Shown here: positions 43,397 to 52,008 of the stretch, one piece after another | Layout of the letters: each line of letters starts with the position of its first letter | How positions within the stretch are numbered: position 1 is the first letter of the stretch | Made by a program: the position numbers and the translations under genes | Origin: Taishania sp037189645 | GTDB taxonomy: Bacteria > Bacteroidota > Bacteroidia > Flavobacteriales_D > Crocinitomicaceae | Direction: 5' to 3' | Length of the DNA stretch: 64,000 nt | Assembly: GCA_037189645.1 (NCBI GenBank) | Contig: JBBCIY010000010.1 | Span: 141,650 to 205,649, forward strand | Notes under the pieces: generated by a model | Told to the model about the DNA's origin: nothing | What the model saw: the letters and a program-made list of their open reading frames with translations, nothing else | Databases searched by the model: none

Positions 43397-45661
43397 TTAT
43401 TTGTTTCCAGCGTCGACAACCGCAACTTTTACCATGTTAATTATCTCTCTTACGGAAGCTCCCATCTGCAACACGTGCACTGATTTTTTCAACCCGATCA
43501 GAATCGGACCGATTGCATCTGATTCCGTGATCTCCTGCAGCAACTTATAGGCAATATTCCCTGAAGAGAGGTTCGGAAATATCAATGTGTTTACCTGCTT
43601 GTTTGCTAATTGTGAGAAGCTGAACTTTTCATTCATCAGGTCACTGTTCAATGCGAAATTGGCCTGTAATTCACCATCTACCGTAATGGTCGGGTAATTC
43701 TGGTGCAGGATATTCGTCGCCCTGGACATTTTCTCAGGATCAATCCCGGGCGATGAGCCGAAATTGGAATATGCCAGCAATGCTATCCGTGGCGTGATCC
43801 TGAACTTGCGCATCGTCTTCGCTACATTCGCAGTGATTTCCGCGATCTGTTCCGCTGTCGGATCCAGGTTCATGGTCGTATCGGCGAGGAACAACGGCCC
43901 TCTTTTCGTATTCAGGATATACATCCCTGCTACCGTTTTTACATCTTTCTCCAGCCCGATCGCCTGGATCACCGGCCGGACAACCGAACGGTAATTACGT
44001 GTAAGCCCTGAAATCATCGCGTCAGCATCACCGTTGTCGACCATCATCGCTCCATAATGGTTTCGCTCACGCATCAACTGGATGGCTTCAAATTCGGTAA
44101 CGCCTTTTCTTTTCCGTTTTTCAAAGAATTTTTTACCGTAACAGATCCTTCTCTCCTGTTCTTCATCCGCTTTCGGGTCAATGATGGTCACTTCATTAAA
44201 ATCCAGGCTGTATTCCTTGATCAAATTGAGAATCACATCTTTCTTACCAAGCAAGATAGGATAAGCAATGCCTTCTTCGCTTGAAGTTTGCGCCGCTTTC
44301 AGTATTTTAATGTTATCAGCTTCCGCAAATACGACACGTTTCGGATTTTGCTGCGCTTTTTCCGTCAGGTTCCGGATCAGCTTGTTGTCCAGTCCCAGGC
44401 GGTTTTTCAATTCCATTTCGTATGCGTCCCAATCCGTAATCGGCCGTTTCGCTACTCCCGATTCCATTGCAGCTTTCGCAACCGCAGGCGCTACATAATA
44501 GATCAGGCGGGGATCCAGTGGTTTTGGAATAATGGACTCACGACCGAAAGAAATGAATTTTTCATTGTATGCTTCAATCACCTCTTCCGGGATGGTTTCT
44601 TTTGCCAGCGACGCAATGGCCTGTACAGCAGCCAGCTTCATCGATTCATTGATCGTAGTGGCCCTCACATCCAACGCACCTCTGAATATGAACGGAAATC
44701 CCAGTACATTGTTCACCTGGTTAGGATGATCCGAACGGCCTGTCGCCATAATGATATCCGTCCGGGCGCTCATTGCTTCTTTATAGGAAATTTCAGGCTC
44801 CGGATTCGCCAACGCAAATACGATCGGGTCCTTCGCCATATTTTTTATCATCTCTTTGTTTACCAGCCCTGCCCTTGACAGTCCAAGGAAAACATCCGCC
44901 TTCTTAAACGCTAATACAAAATCCACATCTTTCTTATGTACCGCAAATTCCTGCTTATTGCTATCCAGGTCTGTTCTTCCGGCATGGATCAGCCCTTTGG
45001 AATCATACATGAAAATGTTTTCCAGCTTTGCACCTAATGCATGGTACAACCGTGCGCAGGATAAAGCCGAAGCCCCTGCACCGGAAACAACAATTTTCAC
45101 CTTCTCAATCTTTTTCCTGGCCAATTCCAGTGCATTCAGTAATGCCGCGGAAGAAATAATGGCTGTACCGTGCTGGTCATCATGCATCACCGGTATGTCC
45201 AGCTCTTCTTTCAGTCTTCTCTCAATCTCAAACGCCTCCGGTGCTTTTATGTCTTCCAGGTTAATCCCACCGAATGTCGGAGCGATCGCTTTTACGGTCT
45301 GGATGAACAACTCCGGATCTTTCGCGTCGACTTCAATGTCGAACACATCAATATCAGCAAAAATCTTGAACAACAACCCTTTTCCTTCCATCACGGGTTT
45401 TGACGCGTCCGGACCGATATCTCCCAGTCCCAGCACGGCTGTTCCATTCGATATAACAGCGACCAGATTCCCCTTGGAAGTATATTTATATGCATCTTCC
45501 TGGTTATCGGCAATTCTTAAACATGGTTCTGCTACTCCGGGAGAATATGCCAGTGACAAATCTCTCTGTGAAGTATACGGCTTCGTTGGGATCACTTCAA
45601 TTTTTCCCGGTCTTCCGGAAGAGTGATAATCCAATGCGTCTTGCTTTTTATGCTTTCCCAT
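43397..45661 (-). CDS. maeB: NADP-dependent malic enzyme, MaeB type with phosphotransacetylase-like domain
   Basis: A 754-residue two-domain enzyme. Residues about 1-425 are the malic enzyme: SLAYSPGVAEPCL, the catalytic Lys region GNLVAVISNGTAVLGLGD, metal ligands in INLEDIKAPEAF, and a nucleotide-binding GAGASALSCARL. Residues about 430-754 are a phosphate acetyltransferase-like domain (MVDNGDADAMISG, SGNIAYKLLQ), thought to be regulatory in MaeB. It converts malate to pyruvate plus CO2. A TACATTTG -7 element is at 45688-45681 on the minus strand, with a leader of about 19 nt. It heads the ruvA-sprA unit. Confidence 0.94.
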   Translation of the reverse strand: MGKHKKQDALDYHSSGRPGKIEVIPTKPYTSQRDLSLAYSPGVAEPCLRIADNQEDAYKYTSKGNLVAVISNGTAVLGLGDIGPDASKPVMEGKGLLFKIFADIDVFDIEVDAKDPELFIQTVKAIAPTFGGINLEDIKAPEAFEIERRLKEELDIPVMHDDQHGTAIISSAALLNALELARKKIEKVKIVVSGAGASALSCARLYHALGAKLENIFMYDSKGLIHAGRTDLDSNKQEFAVHKKDVDFVLAFKKADVFLGLSRAGLVNKEMIKNMAKDPIVFALANPEPEISYKEAMSARTDIIMATGRSDHPNQVNNVLGFPFIFRGALDVRATTINESMKLAAVQAIASLAKETIPEEVIEAYNEKFISFGRESIIPKPLDPRLIYYVAPAVAKAAMESGVAKRPITDWDAYEMELKNRLGLDNKLIRNLTEKAQQNPKRVVFAEADNIKILKAAQTSSEEGIAYPILLGKKDVILNLIKEYSLDFNEVTIIDPKADEEQERRICYGKKFFEKRKRKGVTEFEAIQLMRERNHYGAMMVDNGDADAMISGLTRNYRSVVRPVIQAIGLEKDVKTVAGMYILNTKRGPLFLADTTMNLDPTAEQIAEITANVAKTMRKFRITPRIALLAYSNFGSSPGIDPEKMSRATNILHQNYPTITVDGELQANFALNSDLMNEKFSFSQLANKQVNTLIFPNLSSGNIAYKLLQEITESDAIGPILIGLKKSVHVLQMGASVREIINMVKVAVVDAGNK

Positions 45662-45757
45662 AAGTTCTGAATTAAGAGGGCAAATGTAAGAAATAGAATT
45701 GAGATAGCAGTTTTTTGATTTATCAATTATTAAACAAATGATATCCGGTTAGTTTGG

Positions 45758-45765
45758 TATATTTG
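45758..45765 (+). promoter_or_regulatory. -7 element of the DCC gene
   Basis: TATATTTG at 45758-45765 matches the consensus and gives a 25-nt leader to the ATG at 45791. Confidence 0.5.
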
Positions 45766-45790
45766 AATGAAATAGATTAACCTGATAGAC

Positions 45791-46183
45791 ATGTCAAATG
45801 AGATCATCTTCTATGATGGAGATTGTGGTTTATGCAACCGCAGCGTTCAGTTTGTCTTAAAACACGAGCGGGATAAACACATCCGGTTCAGCACGTTGCA
45901 ATCGGACTTTGCTACCCGCTTTTTCGAAGAACACCATTTCCCCCAACCGGACCTCACTACGTTTTACTTTTACTCCGACAACCGGCTTTACAAGAAATCG
46001 AAAGCAGCTTTCAAGGTGATCCCCTATCTGAAATGGTACTGGCAACCCTTGAGGATAATGGCGCTGTTACCCACGGCTATCGCTGATATGGGCTACGATT
46101 TTATTGCAAAAAGACGAAAGAAGATAGGGGGTACATTCTGTGTCCTGCCATCTGCCGAAAACATGGATCGCTTTATCAGCTGA
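45791..46183 (+). CDS. DCC family thiol-disulfide oxidoreductase-like protein
   Basis: A 130-residue member of the DUF393/DCC family, with the signature FYDGDCGLC (7-15; Cys12 and Cys15 in a thioredoxin-like position) and the later WQPLRIMALLP segment. The family is predicted to have a thioredoxin fold, but its role is not settled. It stands alone with its own promoter and a shared bidirectional terminator. Confidence 0.88.
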   Translation: MSNEIIFYDGDCGLCNRSVQFVLKHERDKHIRFSTLQSDFATRFFEEHHFPQPDLTTFYFYSDNRLYKKSKAAFKVIPYLKWYWQPLRIMALLPTAIADMGYDFIAKRRKKIGGTFCVLPSAENMDRFIS

Positions 46184-46190
46184 AGGAAAC

Positions 46191-46223
46191 AAAAAAACCG
46201 CCCCCTTCCGGAAGCGGTTTTTT
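46191..46223. terminator. bidirectional terminator between convergent DCC and T9SS genes
   Basis: AAAAAACCG and CGGTTTTTT flank an inner CTTCC/GGAAG stem. A runs on one side and T runs on the other allow termination from both directions. Confidence 0.88.
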
Positions 46224-46246
46224 CATACGATGATTATGATCAATCT

Positions 46247-47257
46247 TTATTTAATTGTAATTTTCTGAACCGATGTTTTGTCATCAGCAGCAAGTTTTAC
46301 CATGTAAACTCCACTCTTCACATCTTTCAGCTCGACTTTCGCGCCGGAAATGATTTCAGAAGCATATACAACTTTACCAGTCAGATCTGTCACTTCCACA
46401 TTTCCTTTGTTGAAATTTCCTGTAATCGCAAACTCACCAGTAGAAGGGTTCGGGAACAGAACTACATTTTCAATTGCATTCTTTGACAATCCTACCGTTG
46501 AGAAATTTTTAGACAATACCTGACGCTCCTGCCCCATTCCGGAAATTGAAATGTATGCATCGACAAAGACCGGCAGCTCAATGTCATTATTGTCATAGTA
46601 CTCATGCTGTACCCTGATCACTTCAACACTCATCAGACCCGCGTCTACTACTGTTGTGTCAATAGTCGTTAATCTGAATACATCCGCAATGTCCATATCC
46701 GGAAGCCTTAACGTTCCTGTTCCGTCAATAGTTGTATACACATTTCCTGTCACTGTAGCGGTCATCGGCATACCAAAATTCAACTCCGTGCTTCCTACAT
46801 ACGCATCTGTCGACGCATCTCCGAAATTGAATGGGTATGTCAGCTGTAAAGCCTCATCCGTATCAAAAACCACTACTACCTCTCCCAGTGCCGGCTCATT
46901 AAACACAAACCCCTGAGAAACTCTCTCTGACGTTGTGGAATTAAAGAACTGAACAATTGTACCTTGTGAGATCGCCTTTGTAGATGTAGGGAAATCAGCA
47001 GAGTTCGGTGTAGATGGGTTCGTTGCGTCCATGACAGAAATAACCTGTGTTTCATTAACGTCCATTCCCAGTGTGGTATAATCCCACTCTACGTTCGCCC
47101 CGGTTACAGCTGTAATGCTTGCCATTGTAACCGATCCTGTATCCGCAACGTACATTGTTGCAGAAGCACCCACTGCAGGCTCATTTGCCTGTGTAAGCTG
47201 ACCAAAAGAAGCTTTGGAAGCTAAAAAAATTGATACGAGTAATAATCCTTTTTTCAT
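46247..47257 (-). CDS. T9SS type A sorting domain-containing protein
   Basis: A 336-residue exported protein with a signal peptide (MKKGLLLVSIFLASKASFGQ) and a Thr/Val-rich beta domain of about 230 residues. The C-terminal T9SS domain has VVLFPNPSTGEFAI, VEVTDLTGKVVYA, LKDVKSGVYMVKL and a basic end SVQKITIK. The activity of the N-terminal domain is unknown. The ATG at 47257 starts the signal peptide; the frame extends eight codons upstream. A TAAATTTG element at 47286-47279 (minus) gives a leader of about 21 nt. Confidence 0.85.
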   Translation of the reverse strand: MKKGLLLVSIFLASKASFGQLTQANEPAVGASATMYVADTGSVTMASITAVTGANVEWDYTTLGMDVNETQVISVMDATNPSTPNSADFPTSTKAISQGTIVQFFNSTTSERVSQGFVFNEPALGEVVVVFDTDEALQLTYPFNFGDASTDAYVGSTELNFGMPMTATVTGNVYTTIDGTGTLRLPDMDIADVFRLTTIDTTVVDAGLMSVEVIRVQHEYYDNNDIELPVFVDAYISISGMGQERQVLSKNFSTVGLSKNAIENVVLFPNPSTGEFAITGNFNKGNVEVTDLTGKVVYASEIISGAKVELKDVKSGVYMVKLAADDKTSVQKITIK

Positions 47258-47602
47258 AAATCTCTGTTTTTCGTTTGTCAAATTTACTAAATTATTTTAA
47301 ATCGCATTTACAAATCAAATCACTGATTATCACTATAAATTCAATTTAAATCATCCTTAAAGGATACATTATTAACGATGCCGGAAAGGAAAAGGTTGAA
47401 ACTTTAACTTTTTTTTAATTTCTGATCCCAGGCATGAAAATAAAACCTTCTCCGGACACAATGTGCTCTTCCTGATAGTTGAGGGATAAGCACAAAAAAA
47501 CAGTTGGAACAAGGGGGAGCTCATTCTTAACCTATGTCAATGCCTCCCTCCTGATATGTGCGTAACTTTGTACTGTTATTATTAACCAACAAGTTAAAAA
47601 TT
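47258..47602. other. 345-bp AT-rich divergent gap before the pirin gene
   Basis: It holds the T9SS gene's -7 element (TAAATTTG, minus, 47286-47279) and the pirin gene's TAACTTTG (47563-47570, plus), with a T-rich stretch at 47405-47421. No gene-like frame or strong hairpin was seen in the rest. Confidence 0.5.
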
Positions 47603-48481
47603 ATGGCAACAAAAAAAACAGAAATCGTGGTTGCTCCCAGAGAACCGCATTTCGTAGGGGATGGATTCAGAGTGCACAATTTTATTCCAAGCGGATACCG
47701 TTTGGATATGCACCGGACGAATCCTTTCATTATGCTGGATTACAATTCAAAATATCACTTCGCTCCAAGTTCACAGCCCAAAGGGGTAGGTGTACATCCT
47801 CACCGGGGGTTTGAAACGGTCACAATCGCTTACAAAGGAAGGGTCGCTCATCATGACAGCGGCGGCGGCGGCGGAGTGATCGGTGAAGGTGATGTTCAAT
47901 GGATGACTGCGGCATCAGGAGTTTTGCATAAAGAATACCATGAAGAGACATTCAGCAAAGAGGGCGGAATTTTCCAGATGGTTCAACTGTGGGTCAACCT
48001 GCCTGCAAAAGATAAAATGAACGCCCCAAAATACCAGGCCATCAAAAACGCGGAAATTCCAAGGTACCAGCTGGAAAATGACGGAGGAACAATTGAAGTC
48101 ATCGCGGGTGCTTATCAAGGCGTAAAAGGAGCTGCTTCCACATTTACACCAATACACCTGCTGAATGCCAAGTTGAACAAAGGGAGCACAGCAAGCTTTG
48201 ATTTTCCCGCTGATTACAACACCCTCCTGCTGGTAATAGAAGGAGCCATTACTGTAAATGGGGAAGAAAAAGTTCCGACCGATCACCTGCTTTTGTTCGA
48301 GAACGAAGGAGAAACTTTTACCATTGCAGCTGATGAGGACGCGGTTGTACTGGTTCTGAGCGGTGAACCGATCCGGGAACCCATTGCTGCACACGGGCCT
48401 TTTGTCATGAATACAAGGGAAGAACTGATCGAAGCATTCAATGATTTTAACCAGGGAAAATTCGGTTACCTTGAAGACTAA
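47603..48481 (+). CDS. pirin family protein (first copy)
   Basis: A 292-residue bicupin. The N-terminal cupin shows the pirin pattern GVGVHPHRGFETVTIAY and HHDSGGGGGVIGEGDVQWMTA, with metal-binding His residues and a later Glu; KEYHEE follows. The C-terminal cupin contains LLLVIEGAITVNGEE. Some pirins act as quercetin dioxygenases or redox-sensing cofactors; which applies here is unknown. The frame opens at 47558, but the ATG at 47603 is preferred, with TAACTTTG 32 nt upstream. It opens a group of small stress-type genes that contains a second pirin. Confidence 0.85.
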   Translation: MATKKTEIVVAPREPHFVGDGFRVHNFIPSGYRLDMHRTNPFIMLDYNSKYHFAPSSQPKGVGVHPHRGFETVTIAYKGRVAHHDSGGGGGVIGEGDVQWMTAASGVLHKEYHEETFSKEGGIFQMVQLWVNLPAKDKMNAPKYQAIKNAEIPRYQLENDGGTIEVIAGAYQGVKGAASTFTPIHLLNAKLNKGSTASFDFPADYNTLLLVIEGAITVNGEEKVPTDHLLLFENEGETFTIAADEDAVVLVLSGEPIREPIAAHGPFVMNTREELIEAFNDFNQGKFGYLED

Positions 48482-48618
48482 AAAATGCTAATTTTTTGAT
48501 TTTTAAAATCGTATTGCTTATATTTAGGCAAATTGGTTCTTTTTAAAAACCATTCCGGGTGAAAGCCTTTGATGGTAAATTACCACAATGAACAACTGTA
48601 ACCGTTTAAATCAAATAT

Positions 48619-49695
48619 ATGTCAATTAAACAAAAATTAGAACAATTAGCATCGAAAAAGAATGAACCTTGTATCACCATTTCCTTCAATACCCACCGTA
48701 CGCATCCGGATAGTGAAAAGGACAGGATCTTACTAAAAAACTTAGTTAAAGAAGCCGAAACAAGAATCATTGAAAAATTCGGGAAAAGGCCGGTACAGCC
48801 GTTATTGGATAAATTAGCATCGATCACTGAACAAACAGATGTAAACTACAATCTGGATAGTTTACATCTGTTTCTTTCAAATGATACGCAGGAGATCATC
48901 CGTTCTATCTGGCCGGTAAATGAAGATGCTGTTCACATATCGGATTCTTTTGCCATACGGCCTTTGATCAAAAGTTACTCCAGGAGTGAAGAATACTACA
49001 TTCTTGTACTTTCCCAGGGAGGTGTCCGACTGTATGAGGCGATGAATGATGCCATTGTGGAAGAGGTGGTCAACGACGATTTCCCGTTCGCTGAAAACCC
49101 GATTGTGCTAAACCACCCGGCACAGGCAAGCGATCCGAAACGAGTGGACAATAAAACAAAAGAATATTTCAACAATGTAGATAAAGCAGTGGTGAAACTG
49201 TACAACGAATCGAATCTGAATACAGTTGTTGCAACAACCGAAAGCAATTACAGCCTGTTACAGCAGGTAGCGGACATTCCTTCCATTTACCTGGGAAATA
49301 TCGCGCTTGATTTCAACAATTCAGCACCCCACCAGCTGGCAGACCAGGCATGGGCTTTTATCCAGTCGTTGCAGCACCAGCGAAGAACAGCTGCTATCAA
49401 CGAAGTAAAAGAAGCTGTTTCCGAAGGAAAAGTGCTTACGGATCTCCAGGACATTTACCAGGCGGCAATTGACGGCCGCGGAGAGCTATTGGTCATACAC
49501 CAGAATTTTTCACAGCCGGCGATTATTGAAAACCGGACTCTGAGAGTGGTAGAAAACGGGGCTGCTCCTGGAGTGATTGATGACATTGCGAGCACTATTT
49601 CCTGGGAAGTGCTGTCGAAAAAAGGAAGAGTGATCTACACACAGCAAGAACAATTAGATGCACTTGGAAGCATCGCTTTAAAAACAAGGTATTAA
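48619..49695 (+). CDS. baeRF-type (bacterial archaeo-eukaryotic release factor-like) protein
   Basis: A 358-residue cytosolic protein resembling the baeRF3 group of eRF1/aRF1-related proteins: SFNTHRTHPDSEKDRI near the start, LVLSQGGVRLYEA in the middle and an eRF1 domain-3-like end (HQNFSQPAIIE, VIDDIASTISWEVLSKKGRVIY). No GGQ peptide-release motif is visible. The group has been proposed to act on stalled ribosomes or in stress responses. It lies between two pirin genes in the same direction. Confidence 0.7.
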   Translation: MSIKQKLEQLASKKNEPCITISFNTHRTHPDSEKDRILLKNLVKEAETRIIEKFGKRPVQPLLDKLASITEQTDVNYNLDSLHLFLSNDTQEIIRSIWPVNEDAVHISDSFAIRPLIKSYSRSEEYYILVLSQGGVRLYEAMNDAIVEEVVNDDFPFAENPIVLNHPAQASDPKRVDNKTKEYFNNVDKAVVKLYNESNLNTVVATTESNYSLLQQVADIPSIYLGNIALDFNNSAPHQLADQAWAFIQSLQHQRRTAAINEVKEAVSEGKVLTDLQDIYQAAIDGRGELLVIHQNFSQPAIIENRTLRVVENGAAPGVIDDIASTISWEVLSKKGRVIYTQQEQLDALGSIALKTRY

Positions 49696-49752
49696 TGAAG
49701 AAAAGCCGGCAACTATCATTTTTTTTGAAAAACGGCTGTTAACTATGAAAAC

Positions 49753-50640
49753 ATGTCAAATATCCAATTAATCATTGAGGAACGGGCAGCCGACATCGGG
49801 AACTTCCTGGTTGGCCGTCTGCTTCCTTTCAGAGAAAAACGTTCTGTCGGACCGTTTGTGTTCATCGACCATATGGGACCTGCATTTTTAAAGGATTATC
49901 AGAACCTGGACGTACCTCCGCATCCGCATATCGGCTTGTCAACCTTGACCTATTTGTTTGAAGGCGCAATTTTTCACCGGGACAGCATCGGATCGGAAGT
50001 GGAAATTCAGCCCGGCGCGGTGAACTGGATGACAGCCGGAAAAGGAGTGGTCCATTCTGAAAGAACTCCCGATTATCTGCGGACATCGGAAAAGCGCCTG
50101 CACGGGCTACAGATCTGGGTAGCTCTTCCCAAAGAGCTGGAACAGAGCACACCAACTTTTCATCATGTGGAAGCAAAAGACATTCCTCAATGGGAACAAG
50201 ACGGTATTTCCATCAAATTAATTGCCGGTGAAGCGTTCGGCAAAAAATCGCCTGTCCCTGTTCACAGTCCGTTGTATTTCATTGAGATCAAGAGCACAAA
50301 TGCCGTTTCTGTCAATATCGGTGAGCATTTATTCGGTGAAAGCGCGCTTTATATCCTGGAAGGTTCGATCAAAAGTGACGGCCACGAATATGGAACCAAG
50401 CAAATTTTAGTGGCAAAAGACAGCAAGTTGTGCCAGATGGAACTTGCGGAAAATACTACCATTTATATTTTCGGAGGGGAAGCATTTCCTGAACCGAGAT
50501 ACATCCACTGGAATTTTGTAAGTTCGGATAAAGACCTGATCGAAAAAGCAAAATATGACTGGCTGGAGCAAAAATTTCCCAAAGTTCCGAATGAAACAGA
50601 ATTTGTTCCGCTTCCCGAACATTCACTCAAAAAACAATAG
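49753..50640 (+). CDS. pirin family protein (second copy)
   Basis: A 295-residue bicupin of the pirin family with FIDHMGPAFL, PPHPHIGLSTLTYLFEGAI and the second-half cupin LYILEGSIK. Metal-ligand His residues are in the expected places (PHPHIG, FHRDS, VVHSERT). It differs clearly from the copy at 47603 and is a distinct subfamily (YhhW-like), not a recent duplicate. It ends 2 bp before the OsmC gene, so the two are co-transcribed. Confidence 0.88.
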   Translation: MSNIQLIIEERAADIGNFLVGRLLPFREKRSVGPFVFIDHMGPAFLKDYQNLDVPPHPHIGLSTLTYLFEGAIFHRDSIGSEVEIQPGAVNWMTAGKGVVHSERTPDYLRTSEKRLHGLQIWVALPKELEQSTPTFHHVEAKDIPQWEQDGISIKLIAGEAFGKKSPVPVHSPLYFIEIKSTNAVSVNIGEHLFGESALYILEGSIKSDGHEYGTKQILVAKDSKLCQMELAENTTIYIFGGEAFPEPRYIHWNFVSSDKDLIEKAKYDWLEQKFPKVPNETEFVPLPEHSLKKQ

Positions 50641-50642
50641 GA

Positions 50643-51032
50643 ATGGACCAGGCAAAAGCTCTGACAGGAAAGGAAAAGTACAGGACGCAGGTAACAACCG
50701 CAAGCCATACGGTCATTGCAGATGAGCCGACGGAACTGGGTGGGAAAAATACAGGGATGAACCCCGGGGAATTGCTGTGCGGCTCTTTGGCTGCCTGCAC
50801 GTCCATTACCCTACGCATGTATGCCGACCGGAAAAAATGGCCCATTGAAACGATCGCCGTTGATGTAACACTGAATGATGAGGACAAAAGCAATCCTGTC
50901 CTGTCCCGTGTTGTAACAGTTAACGGAAACCTGGACGACCAGCAGAAATCACGTTTACTGTCCATTGCAAACGCATGCCCCATGCACAAGCTGTTAAGCC
51001 GGGGGATCGAAATCCGCACGGAAGTATTGTGA
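50643..51032 (+). CDS. OsmC/Ohr family peroxiredoxin-like protein
   Basis: A 129-residue protein of the OsmC superfamily. Cys52 in LCGSLAACTS and Cys112 in ANACPMHKLL are in the positions of the peroxidatic and resolving cysteines. The family reduces organic hydroperoxides. It follows the second pirin by 2 bp and precedes the GNAT gene by 50 bp. Confidence 0.88.
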   Translation: MDQAKALTGKEKYRTQVTTASHTVIADEPTELGGKNTGMNPGELLCGSLAACTSITLRMYADRKKWPIETIAVDVTLNDEDKSNPVLSRVVTVNGNLDDQQKSRLLSIANACPMHKLLSRGIEIRTEVL

Positions 51033-51082
51033 AACGGGAACTGATCATAGAAGCATCGTATAATTAACTGACAATAAAAAAT

Positions 51083-51364
51083 ATGGAAATCCAACAAGTA
51101 AACAACGAAAATAAAGGCTTTTTCAAAGCCGTAGAAGATGGTAAACAGGCTGGTAAAATGACCTATTCATGGGCAGGTGAAGCAAAATTTATCATTGACC
51201 ACACAGAAGTTGACCCTGCATTCAACGGAAGAGGTGTCGGGAAGAAAATGGTGATGGCTGCCGTAAATTATGCACGTGAGAATCACCTGAAAATCATTCC
51301 CCTTTGCCCGTTTGCAAAAAGCGTTTTTGATAAAGTGGAAGAGATCAGGGATGTTTTAGCTTAG
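51083..51364 (+). CDS. small GNAT-type N-acetyltransferase (YidJ/COG2388-like)
   Basis: A 93-residue protein with the short GNAT fold typical of COG2388: HTEVDPAFNGRGVGKKMV (acetyl-CoA pyrophosphate loop R/Q-x-x-G-x-G/A) and the C-terminal PLCPFAKSVFDK. The substrate is unknown. It is the last gene of the pirin-baeRF-pirin-OsmC set; its end overlaps the convergent 51345 gene by 20 nt. Confidence 0.85.
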   Translation: MEIQQVNNENKGFFKAVEDGKQAGKMTYSWAGEAKFIIDHTEVDPAFNGRGVGKKMVMAAVNYARENHLKIIPLCPFAKSVFDKVEEIRDVLA

Positions 51365-51821
51365 TCAGGCAGCTGCCAGGACAGGCCTGTTTATTGATCC
51401 TGGAGACGGGATTTGCCTCCCGCATCTTCTCATGAGAGTATTTCAAAGCGCCTTCAAAATGATTAAAGATCACAAAGACGGAAGAAGTCTTATACTTCTG
51501 CGTGTAGTACCTCGACAAAATCCTGTCCGCCATGTTCTTGGCATAAACAGCAATACTTAAAATATGATCTTTAAACGGCAGGTTAGTGTGTAAGATAACA
51601 TCATCGGATATGGATATGAACTCACCGAATTCAATGATAGCAGGATATTTCCTGGAATCTCCGGCCTTCAATGAAATAATTGAATTGATAATATTGTCCT
51701 GCATGCGACGGTTGACAACCGCTTCACTTTTTATGTACACGTGTATGATCCCATCCTCCCGCAAGCCGATGGTTATATCATCAAAATGACACGCTTTGAT
51801 TAAATCCCCTGTATCTTTCAC
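51345..51821 (-). CDS. STAS/SpoIIAA-like protein of unknown function
   Basis: A 158-residue soluble protein. The N-terminal part (DDITIGLREDGIIHVYIKSE) and the alternating strands after it resemble the DUF7793/STAS-like folds found in Bacteroidota, but I cannot place it firmly. No catalytic motif is seen. The C-terminus (NPVSRINKQACPGSCLTKLKHP, given as NPVSRINKQ and CPGSCLTKL) is unusual for such proteins and overlaps the GNAT gene, so the last residues may be a read-through extension. Monocistronic. Confidence 0.65.
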   Translation of the reverse strand: MKDTGDLIKACHFDDITIGLREDGIIHVYIKSEAVVNRRMQDNIINSIISLKAGDSRKYPAIIEFGEFISISDDVILHTNLPFKDHILSIAVYAKNMADRILSRYYTQKYKTSSVFVIFNHFEGALKYSHEKMREANPVSRINKQACPGSCLTKLKHP

Positions 51822-51934
51822 GTTTTTATATTACTGTCAGTAAGGTTCGTTTCAGGCGAATTTTCCAAGCAGAAGCCCAGGCAAAATTAAGGTATTAATT
51901 CCAAATAAAATGTTAAAAAGTTGATTCTTAACAA

Positions 51935-51970
51935 CTAAAAAACCGCATCATACCAAATATAATGCGGTCT
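51935..51970 (-). terminator. intrinsic terminator of the SpeD-SpeE gene
   Basis: ACCGCAT (51942-51948) and ATGCGGT (51962-51968) form the stem. On the minus strand it is followed by TTTTTT. It lies about 40 nt past the stop codon. Confidence 0.8.
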
Positions 51971-52008
51971 TCTGAAAAATGTTCATCCTCCCAAAGGATC
52001 GAAGCTGC

